Shown here piece by piece: positions 11,601-23,600 of a stretch of DNA of 64,000 nt. Position numbers and translations under genes: made by a program. The stretch is from Odontocerum albicorne (lineage: Eukaryota; Arthropoda; Insecta; Trichoptera; Odontoceridae): the NCBI GenBank assembly GCA_949825065.1, contig OX463852.1:14236127-14300126 (forward strand). The letters are read 5' to 3'. How positions within the stretch are numbered: the first letter of the stretch is position 1; every line of letters starts with the position of its first letter. Under the pieces are notes generated by a model that saw only the letters and a program-made list of their open reading frames with translations, did not search any database and was not told the DNA's origin.

Positions 11601-14600
11601 TTGCTAGGCTCAGAGCGCTGTCGCTGTCCTTAGTGTAAAGATATTTTCCATTCATGATAAACATCCATAAATCAAATTAAACCACATAATTCCACCATAA
11701 GTCAAATTAAAAATAGGAGTTATATTTGTTTTACAATATTCAGTTTTAAGTCTAGTTCCGCAATATTATGTGTTAAGAATGTGGCCTACGGAAGATGTGG
11801 TATGCTGAAATTAGTTGGGTCTTAAGATTATAGAAAACCTTGTTGGGGAGGAGGATCTCAAATAATAATAAAAGGACAATTGAATGGTTGAAGTAAAATA
11901 AGCACTAAGTACCAAAAACAAAACAAAAAAAACTAAGAATGCAGTTTCATTCCATAGGGTATTTCAATAGGGACGCTCGAAATTTGTTAGGTTATAGCGG
12001 CCATGTTGTTAAAGCAACATCTGTCAAATTTGTTGTGAATTGTTCAGTAGTGTATGGCAAATCACCATGGAAGGTTATAGCGTTGAACAACGTGTGCAAA
12101 TCCTCAAATTTTATTTTCAAAATCAGTGCTCCGTTCGAGAAACGTTCCGCGCATTACGTGATTTTTATCCTCGCCACAACCGTCCTGCCGAGTCGACTAT
12201 TCGACGATTGGTGGCCAAATTCGTGTCAACCGGTTCGATAAATAATCAGCCAGCACCCGTACATCACCGAAACGCAAATTCTGCTGAAAACATTGCTGCT
12301 GTGCGTGAGAGTGTACGTGAAAACCCGAGGCAGTAAATTTCTCGTTGTTCACAAGAACTCGGCCTTTCTGCGACTTCAACTTGGCGAATTATGCGTCGGG
12401 ACTTGGGTCTGCAGCCGTATGAAATCCAACTGACCCAGGAACTTAAGATAAATGACCATAGACAACGCCGTGTGTTCGCTGATTGGGCTCTGGAGCAGTT
12501 GGAAGTTGACCCAAATTTCGCCAAAAAAATCAAGTTTAGCGATGAGGCCCATTTTTGGATGAATGGATGTGTGAAAAAGCAAAATTGTCAGATTTGGGAC
12601 GATACCAATCCACACGAGATACACCAGCACCAAATGCATCCCGAGAAAGTCACTCTTTGGTGCGGATTTTGGTCTGTCGGAATCATCGGTCCGTACTTCT
12701 TCCAAAACGAAACTGGCATTGCCATAACCGTCAACGGCGAGCGCTACAGATCGATGATAAGCAATTTCTTGTGGCCTAAACTGGAGGATATGGATACCGA
12801 CGACATGTGGTTCCAACAGGACGGTGCTCTACGTGCCACACAGCGCAAGCCACGATGGACATTCTGCACGAGCGATTTGAGGGCATGGTTATCTCACGCG
12901 GCAGCGACATGAACTGGCCACCGAGATCGTGCGATTTAACGCCTTTAGACTTCTTCCTTTGGGGCTATCTTAAATTGCAAGTCTATGCGTATAAGCCGCA
13001 AACAATTGATGCCCTCAAAGTCAACATAACGAGTGCCATCCAGCAAATTCAGCCAGATTTACGCGACAAAGTCATCGAAAATTGGACCTCCCGAATACGT
13101 GCCACCAAGCAAAGCCGCGGCGGACATTTGAACGACGTTATATTCCATACTTAATGCCATAAAATATTCTTTCAAATAAAAAAAAAATTGAGTGGATATC
13201 TCACACACAACTTGTTTTATTTACATTTAAAAATCGAGCGTCCTTATTGAAAGACCCTGTATATGTCACATACTATAGAACGAAACTGCATACTTATTTT
13301 TTTTGTGTTTTTTTTTGTACTTAGTGCTTATTTTACTTCAACCATTCAATTTATATGACACCATTTAGAGAGTAGACTCTTTCCAAGGTCTATCGAGTAG
13401 ACTCTTTCCAAGGTGGCTACCCTCTTAAATTTCTTTGATTGTCTAGTTCCTTTAAAAACACCATTCAAGAGTTTCACTCTTTAGCCTCGATGTATGGAGA
13501 CGTTCAAATCGAGAGAGTTAATTATAATTAGCCAATTTGAACTGGTAAAATAGTAATAAACTTGGAAATTAATAATAACGTAAACTCACGACATACCAGG
13601 TTTGGAGAGAATATCATCAGGCTGTTTGGAAGCCGTTGCTCTCATAAAAGTTTTTGCTGGCTGTGAGTTTAATATAATAGAATCCTGAAACATAAATAGG
13701 GAGGAAAATGAAAAACAATTTAAACTGATAACACATCAAATTAAAATAACCATATTTTTAAAAACATTTTCCAGATTTGATCAATACAGTTTTATTGATT
13801 AAAATAGACATAAGATGACCATAAGACTCAATTGGTAATATGCTTGTGAGTTGCAGGTTCGATTCCCGTAGGAGCACAGATTTTTTTTTAAATGATTCGA
13901 GTCTAGTTTTCCCTTATGGTTACCATTTTTTTAGTTAGTTGTAAGAGATTGCCCAGGGCAATAAACCCGCTAAGTTGTATTATATACAACAAAAGTGTGA
14001 TATTATAATACATTACTTAAGTTTCTGTGGTTAACACACTTTATATGCATTCTGTTGCTTTAAATTGAAGTTCCCAAATGTTTTTAAACTCACTACTACA
14101 TATGAGGGTCATCTAGAAAGTAAGGTTACAAGGGCTCCTGAGGCTGGTGGAATTTTTTTGTTTCAAAGTTGGCGCACCTGGTGTGTAGGGGGGATCCTAA
14201 CGGTCGGTTTGCTTGATCCAGCGTGTTTGTCGGCCATTTTCTTCATTCACAGTAAATTCTTCAGATGGAGAGGAGGTCTATGACACTGGCATACAAAAAC
14301 TGGTGCCCCGACTACAGAAATGTCTCGATCTCGACGACGATTACGTTGAAAAATAGTTTAATATATTTGTGAATTTCAATTAAATACAAGCATTTTTCGA
14401 TCCTACATAAATGTTGTAACCTTACTTTCTGGACGACCCTCGTATACAAACAGGTCAATTTATTACTTAAAGCAATAAAACAACATATTTTCAGTTTAAT
14501 AGATTCTTTTCAGTTCCAGATTATACGACCCTCGCATAATCCTTTGTAGATCGCATAATCGAGACTCGGCTGTAATTACATTTTGAAAGAGTAGCTTCCT

Positions 14601-17600
14601 AAAATATCTGGTGACAGTATTGCAATAACTTATTGTAAAAAACATGGAAATAAACATATACTCACATTGCTATCATCTGAAATGTCTGGTGATTCAGGTA
14701 TGATAGATACAACCCCACTTCGATATGTCTTTTCTCTAACCGGTGACGATATGATTTCACCCTGTTGTGGAAAAAAAACAATTTGCATATTAGTAACATA
14801 CAAAAATTTTCAAAATGTGTTGACATTATGTTCTATTTCCAAGAAAGGTGGATATACAAAAAATAAAAAGGCTACTGTTGTAAACCTTACATTTAATATT
14901 GAGTTGTATTCATTTTCATACAATTGGAAAGAAGAAAGTGTGGGATGCTCAAGGTGCTTTTTTAAGTGATAGAAAATGCATGAATCTTATTTTCTCTTAA
15001 CCCTTAACCGATTATATGAATTTTGTCAGCCATCAGTTGGGTTGGCGCCTCACCAGCACTTGCAGTAAAAGCGTCATATTATTCTTGTGTCACGACATAA
15101 AAAACATCATTAAATTTATTATAGTAAATAATACACAAAGTATATATACTCATACGAGGGTCATCCAGAAAGTAAGGTTACAACATTGAGGTAGGATCGA
15201 AAAATGCTTGTATTTAATTGAAATTCACAGGATAAATATATTAAACTATTTTTCAACATAAAACAAATATATTAAACTATTTTTCAACATAATCGCCGTC
15301 GAGATCCAGACATTTCTGTAGTCGGGGCACCAGCTTTTGTATGCCAGTGTCATATACCTCCGCCGCCAGCTCTTTCAGCCACTTATTCACATTTTCCTCG
15401 ACCTCCCAATCGTTGGAAAATTGTTGGGGTGTAGTGACACACCCACGTCTCATCCCCCGTCACAATAGAGTCCAGAAAAGCTTCTCCCTCCTGTGCAAAA
15501 CGATCCAAAAATTCAACCGCGGCGGTCACACGATTTTGACGGTGCTCCGATGTGAGCATTCTGGGCACCCATCTCGCATACAACTTCTTGTAACCAAGTT
15601 TTTCCGACACAATATCACCAATGAGACTTCGAGAAATGTCAGGAAATTCTTCGTGAAGGTCGTCAAGCGTCACACGGCGGTCATTTCGCACTTGTTCTTC
15701 AATTTTTTGCACAAGTTCGTCAGAAATCATTGCTTTGCCTCGTCGTATCAGTAGGGCCTTCTCTGAACAACCTAACCCACTTCGTGACATGTTGTCGACT
15801 CATCACATCACTACCATAAACTTCCACGAATTTACGATGGATATTTGCGGCGGTATTGTTCTGCAAAGTCAAAAAAACGGATGACCGCACGGATCTCGCA
15901 CGGACGGAAAGTGGCAGGAGCGCGCGACGACCTCTCCATCGGAAGAATTTACTGTGACTGAATTAAAATTAAAATTATTTATTAACACAATTATTATGTA
16001 TCAAATTTGAATGATCATTACATATATTTTTCATACAATATGTGCAATATTGAAAAATTGTCTTTTCGTTTCACATAAATGGCATTGTGCCTGGTGTTTC
16101 TTTTTTGGTTGTGAGTTTAATGTGGAAGGTTCATTTTCGTCCAGGCTACTTAATGCAGCAATATTCTGCTTCAAGCATTTACTCCGTATGTTTGAGAAAG
16201 GTCGCTGAATTTGATCTGTGAATTATTCTTCACTCAATTCTTCCAGGTAGATATTTAGTTTTTTCCACTTTTTATAAATATTTGTATGATATATCTTGCT
16301 AATCCAGTTACATCCAAGTTTATAAAAAAAAACATTGGCCATCTATTACACTTTATTTTACAGGTATACGATCGTAACATCTAATCCATTAGATCAGTTC
16401 CGACTAGATTTGTTTTAATCTAGTTATCTCAGGTTTTTGTTTATTTTCTGTCAAAGCATTATCGTGTTGCATAGAAGATAGTAATATAACTGCTTTACCC
16501 TTTTTAGGTACGTAAGAGACTAGAGTGAGTGCTTTGGTAATCCCAAAAATTGAACTAAATTATTTCCAGGAACAATTTGCCTGAAAATTATTTTGAATAT
16601 ATTGCTTATTCTTTCGTAGCGTTCCTATTAAAGTCCAGAACTTTTAAGATTTAGGGCCAATTGTTTTGTAGTAAAAAAATTATCGAATGTCACGTTTCTA
16701 TCGGTGTGGTAATAAAGTGTACTCAATTTTTCAAGAATCTTTTCTCCGAGATTTATTGCTCGTCCGTTACCCTCTTTGCCTAAATAAGGAACCCTAGAGG
16801 GTATCCATTTTCTGAATCATTGATCGAAAGTATTTTCATGGCATATTTTTCGGGTTTTGGGGGCATATATCGTCTGAATGGTTATTTTCCATCGTAACCA
16901 ACTAACTACATGTACAGTTATGTTAAAACCACTTTTTAATATTTTTATTTAACCCCTCCCAAACGTCTCTTATGCAAGTCAGTTTGCCAGTTACTCGTCT
17001 CCGTGGTCTACAATTTTTATCATCGAATCTCATAAAACGTAGTATCTCTTTGAATCTGTATTTTCCCATAGAAGGTCGAAGTATTGGAGGTACACATCTC
17101 TTACTCCACTAACTATCAACTATTACATCTGAGGATTTCAAATATTCAGCAGTTAGCAAAAGTCCTATAAATGCTTTTATTTCGATATCGTTGACAGGTT
17201 TCCAGGATTTCTTATATCGCTTTTCTGTGTATACTCGAACAGAGAAAATAGGTTTGATCGATTGAATGGGTATTTCGATTGTTACATCTGGAGATAATAT
17301 AGCATTAGTCAGAGATCCTCTAATTATATTGTGAGCTGTTCTTCTAGACACTTAAGGAGAATGATACCAAATACATCTCTGGTGATTGGATGCGATTCAT
17401 TATTGTTTGAATGTCTACATTGTTCATTTCATTTTCACTAACAATATCGCTGTGATAGCAGTCAACCATAACGTGATTGGAATCTACATCGGTATCTCCA
17501 TCAGAAATGTTTTCTTTATCAGAATTTTCAGCTTCTACAACCTGACAAATTTCTTCACCATTCAAATTTTTTTTAGACATCTTGTAGGGGATAGTAAATA

Positions 17601-20600
17601 TCTAAGCAGATAACAAGTCATACAAAAAAATGCTTACAAAATATGCACTAAATATAAAAATTGTCAATGTTTATTTATACGATATGTCTTTTAAATACTC
17701 ATTAAATGTCTTCCACATAAAAATTTACTAACTCATACATTAGAAATGCTACAAAAGACAAATAAATACTGGACGCCGCTGAAGCGCCATGTCGATGGAT
17801 GGCGGAGTTTTGAACTAAACATGAAATTTATAAATATTATCGTTAACATTTAACGTATTTTATAATGAATTCTCAATTACATTTCATCAGAAGAGTACTC
17901 AAAAGAAATTTTAAAAAACAAGGAGTTAAAATCATTTGTTGAACTTCCGCAGCGTCTCTCAGGCGCCATGTAAGCGTTTGACGGTTAAGTATAATTGTGG
18001 TAAAATGAATGGGGAAAAATAAGAAGCAGTATTGTGCGTTTGTAAACTTGGAAAAAAAAAAACAATATGACCGTGTGGTAATAAGCAAGCTATGGAAAAT
18101 GTTGAATGTAAATTTAAAACGCGGTATTCCATCATAATATGCCGAAGTGGAGCATGTATTAGCGTAAACAGTGCCTTGACTGAGTGGTTTAATATTTCAA
18201 AAGAGGTAAAGAAAGGATGTGTCATGTCACCCTGGTAGTGAAATATTTAAATAGATTCCCGTGTGAAGGAACTAATTATATAAACATTAATAGGTGGTAT
18301 GCAAATGTGAAATGGAAATGTGTCCGGATTACTGTGTGACATGGTAGTGTTAGCAAAAAATGAGGATGAATTAGAGTTTGATAAGTTAATTGTATGACAG
18401 ATGGGAAGAGAAAAATCTGAGAAAGAATTTGGGAAATAAGTCATGGTGATAAAATGATGTGATATGAACAATAAATGTGATATGAGTATATGAGTGAGCC
18501 ATGAAAGATTAGAGCAATTTATGGAATTTTGCTATTACGGTAGTATTTTCTCAGATGATAGAAAAGTTACAATAGATATCGAATGGCATATAACGATAGG
18601 AAACAAAGTCATTGGGACACTAAAACATATATACTTGAATTGAATAGTATCTAAAATCTGCTAAAATGTTAGTCCACAACAGTATTCTAGAAGCAACTTT
18701 GATGTATAGAAGTGAAACATGTAGAAAAAGACTGAAAGGAGTCAAATAAACTCTGTATACATGCATGCACTGAGAAGAATATATGGGGTGACAATGTATA
18801 ACAGAAATTTTCACCTTCCAAGAACCCATGAATTTTTCTGTGAAAAAACAGATTGAAGAACTATTTTTTTTTTTAATATTATGCAGTACACATCTAAGAT
18901 ATTGAACCTCGTTATTATTATTGAATGGAATCCTTATCATAATTTCTTATTCTTCTCACCCAATTGATGAACAGAATAAGACATTCCAATCTCTAAACAC
19001 ATCTCAAATTTCACAGATTTAGTTTGACAATAATATTCATTTTTTTCAACACTTACTTCTACATCTTCAATATCAGTAGAATCTTCATCATCCAATGGAT
19101 ATTCTTTTACGCATATGACGTATGCCTTATAGGAACATAGTAACTGAAAAAAAAGTTTGACTTATTTATTAGACCAGTCATGGAATATAAAGCAAACAAA
19201 TCTACTTTTATGTAAACAATTATTATCATTGCAGACTCAAAGTAATGATGACTAGATACAAAATAAACATGCACAAATGTAGCATTGAATTTGATTGTGG
19301 AACTATACATGATACTTGTCCGAACATCGGTACTACACGCTCGGAGCAACACCTGATTGATGTGAATAATAGGGTAATCTCTATTGCCATCTACTGGAAA
19401 CAACTGCGATACAACAGTAACAATTAATGATCCGGATACGAAAATGAAAGATCATTGCATTTCTCCCGCAGTATTTTTTAAATCTAATTTCATCTTCATC
19501 CCCTAATCCTGAAAGGGGTTCTGCCACTTGGCCTTTTTCTGCGAAAACTTGTTAATTGAGTTCCATTACAGGCCCGTCTTCACACAGTATCTCTACCTGA
19601 TTTCCGATACCTACCTTCTGTAGTCACCAAAAAAATCTGTTTTGACTACCATATTATTGAACTGAATATATTATATTTACTACAATTTAAATTAAAATTG
19701 AATAAATGGATAAGAATTTAATGGTTCTGATAATGAAAACATATTTTCTAAGTAGGATAAAGCTTACCTGTTTTCTACTGTTGATAATAGTGATACCCTC
19801 TCTGATGGGTAGTTCTTCTTCACTGTTCATCCATTTAAGCCATCCCACCTGGAGAAATATATAAGTCTCATTGACAAATCAAATACAAAATCATCACATA
19901 GATCACTATCCGAAAAAACATGTATATTAACATCTAAAGCAAGGTGAGGATATACAAGACCTGTGTCCGCCCCATAATGACATACAGCATAGAGTCCAGA
20001 GCCGACACTGTCAGAACCAAAAATCTCCTTCAAACCAGTGAAACGAAAGTACTCAGGAGTATCGCTGGCAAAACCATTCGTGATAGAGTACGAAACACAG
20101 AAATCCGAAGGATGTGCGAATTTGAAGATATTGTCAGATGGGGACGACAGAGAAGAAGGTTCTGGAACGAACATGTATCCAGAATGGCGGAACCAAGAGC
20201 CATAAGAATGGCCAGGGACAGTATCCCCTAAGCAAGCAGACCTCCAGGACGACCTACCAAAAGATGGAAAGAGAGCTGGCAGTCGACGTCACAAGAGGGA
20301 AACAATGATGCAGGACCATTACAGGCCACCAGGCCTAAAAGAAGAAGAATAAACCGTTTTAATAATATACCGTTTTATTTTTCCTTATTCGAAAACAAAA
20401 TAAAATACTTGATTTTTTTCGACTACTTAAATTAATATACTGTTTCATTGTTCCTTATTTGAAAACAATAAAATACTTGATTTTTTTCTACTATTTATAT
20501 TAAGTATTTTATTTGTCTATGTTCATAGAGTGAAACGCGTTAGTTGTCTTGATATATATTGTATTATTTTATGTTACAAAATAGTCAATATAAACATGAA

Positions 20601-23600
20601 ATTCCACCAAAAACTCAACTTTTTCAATGAAGTTATAACACAGTTATAAAATAAATAGCTGAGTGGACTGAGAGAAGTTAAATTTGCAGCTATCTATCGT
20701 ATAAAACATCATAAATTCTAGGTGACACAGTGAAACAAAAGGCGTTAAAATGTTATTTTTGATTGTGAATGGTTTATTAAAGGAGGTTCTATCCAAAAGA
20801 TCCTGAAAGTTAAATTTTGCGTGTCAATCAGCAATATTGTTGCACTGCCATAATATGTACCATGCGCTACCAAAATACAGGTATAAAAAGGGTACATTAC
20901 AGGCTTATATAAAAGTAACAAAATGACAAGTGGCAAGTATGAAAAATAGGAAGAACATACGTAACCTAATTAGAGATGAAGACAACATGATTTTTGAATA
21001 GGAAGGTATATAGACAACCTCCGTGGTCTACTTGGTAAGACACTTGTCTTCCGACCCGGAGGTAGTGGTTTAAATTTTTATAAACAACCAATTTTTTTTA
21101 TGGTTATCAATCTGGTTTTCCCTCCAGGCCATTAACTCTTTGAACTCCAGATTTTTTTTTGTATGACATACCAACAACTCCAGGGTATTTTTTTGAAATT
21201 TTACTATAAAATGATAGGTTTTAGAAATAATTTATTTAAAAAAAAATTAATAAGGTTTCATGCAATTTTTTTATTCAAACTATTAGATAAACGTTTAAAT
21301 GAGTTTATTTTGATAAAAAAAATAACAATTCAACATTATTTTTTAGTTTTATAATCTTTCAAAGTATGATATCTGAGGAAACAATCCCCTAAATGCATCC
21401 TAGGTTTTCCAGGACAGGTGTCGCAAAACTCATATGTTTCATGTCGTTTGCCCATTTTGCCTCTATTTGAGCAGACCACACAGTCCTTCTTCTTTCCCTT
21501 CTGCAAAACATGAAGTTTACCATCTAGTCGTACATCAAAAGTAGAAGTTGATGGCCTACTTCGCAGCTCCCGAAAGTCTCCTACCAACTGATCAACTAAA
21601 TTCTTGACAAATTTCAAATGAGTTAGTGGTTTTTCATTATTTTTCAATTTTATATTCTTGTAGAGGATGTATGCATTGATTGAGCAAATTTCCATTCCCC
21701 AGGAAAAAAGTTTTCTCCACCATTTTAATGACTTCCTGAGAAAACAATATGTGGAAGCATACTGGTCGGTACGGTCTACTCCACCCATAGATTTGGTGTA
21801 GTTTCGTACTACATTTGGTTTTTCTGTAACTAATTGAACACCTCCCTTCCCTGTTCTGGAAACAGACGACATGCCAGCAGAATCACCAGTACTCAGCATT
21901 GTAATTATTCTTTTATCCTTCCATGCCAAAAGCATTGTTTTTCTTTTTCTTACAGCCAAAACTTTTTTATTGCCAAACTTTGGTTTTTTTATGGTGATCG
22001 GAATGCCTTTTCTGTTGGTCTGTATCGTCCCAGTTAAATGACATTTCATCTTCAATAGTGCTTCAGCAAGTGGAAGACTTGTGTAGTACCTGTCTGTAAA
22101 CAAGTGGTATCCTTGTGCATGGGGTACCTTCTCCAAAATTTTTTTGAACAAGTAGATGGGTATTCTCGAACTCACAGGCAAATCTGGGCTTGGTAAATTC
22201 TCTGTAGTAATACTACCGTAATAGGGAAGAATACTGTACACATATGATGTTTCAGAATCCGCCAAAACGTAAATGCGTATTCCCCATTTAGTAGGCTTAT
22301 TTGGATTGTAAGTGATGAAGCATATTCTTCCTTTGAATTTCACTACTGATTCGTCAACACAGATATTTTTGTTGGGTATGAAATAGTCAGCAAATTTTTT
22401 ATTTATATATTCTAAAAAATTACTGACTTTCTGAATCCGTGTTCTTAAATCACTATGGCCAGTTTCTTGTGTATTCAAGTGTAACATCCAGAATATTTGA
22501 TGAAATCGAGATCTCGTGAAAATATTTGCAAAGAATGGGACTCTGGAATTATCTCTAGTAGACCAATATTCTTGCATATTGGCAAGTGGCATTGTTCCCA
22601 TATTTAAAATGACCCCAATGAATGCCCAAAATTCATCTTTTTGTACATCACGCCAATTTTGCCAAATAGAATTTGCAGTTAGAACTTTTGATTGAAGTTT
22701 GACTTTTGCATATGCATTTGTTTCCCGTATTATCTCCGTTACAATTTCTTCCGTGAAAAATAATTTGAAAAATTGACTTGGTTCTTTGATTGTTAAAGGA
22801 ACATTTGGTCCGACATTCTGAGCTCCGATGTCAAAATTTATAATGTCAGGAGAATCCACCGTATTGGATATATCAATCCATTCATCGTCTTGTGAATCTT
22901 GAGCGCTTGTAGTACTTGAAGAACTATCTGATGATAGAAGAGGACCAACTCTGCGTTTTTTATGACCAATGTACTCTGATTCATCACTAGAGGTCTGAAT
23001 ATTGATGTTACTATCACAACTTTCATCACTATATACATTTAAAATAAATTCGTCTTCACTTTCACTCAGTTGCGATTTTTCCATTATTTTAGAGGGTAAA
23101 AAAAAACTTGTGTAATCTCAACGGTGTAAAAGGGTGCGTACTGATTATTTTTCAACCGAAACACGTCTAAACAGTAGAACAGTTGTTGTGAAACTAATGT
23201 AACATGTTTATACCTGCTCCTGGGTGTCCCGAGATGTTTGTTTATGTAAACAATACAACCATAAAAAATGGCGACATATAGTCGCCTCTGGAGTTATTAA
23301 AATAATTACCATGGCGACTATATGTCGCCTCTGGAGTTATAAGGGTTAATCATATTTCAACATATTTCTGGTTGTTTTTAAAATATTGGCATGCCGATAA
23401 ATCTGCCAGGTTGTACTGTATACAACGATAGCGTAACAATACATAGATCTGTTATATCTATCCATTTCTTACAACCACAGCGTGAATATAGTATGCAAGC
23501 AAAACATGAGTCTTAACTTGGATTAAACAAAAATATACATAAAAGATTTTCCAAAGCCTTATTAGAAATCTTTGGTCAAAACTTAGTAATTAATATTATA

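Larger units (their letters stand above)
11878..13352. mobile_element. Long inverted-repeat element split by a DD41D transposon
   Basis: Outer arms 11878-11956 and about 13265-13352 are inverted copies of each other: AATTGAATGGTTGAAGTAAA through CACTAAGTAC, an A-rich (T-rich) tract, then GCAGTTTCATTCCATA / its partner. The DD41D transposon sits exactly between them at a TA. This looks like a foldback MITE whose loop was used as a target, but the arms could instead be an unusually long transposon terminus. Confidence 0.65.

Noticed and set aside
23060..23140. piggyBac transposase as a domesticated host gene
   Set aside because: It still has TTAA duplications and terminal repeats and lies in an intron of another gene, so it is an ordinary transposon.
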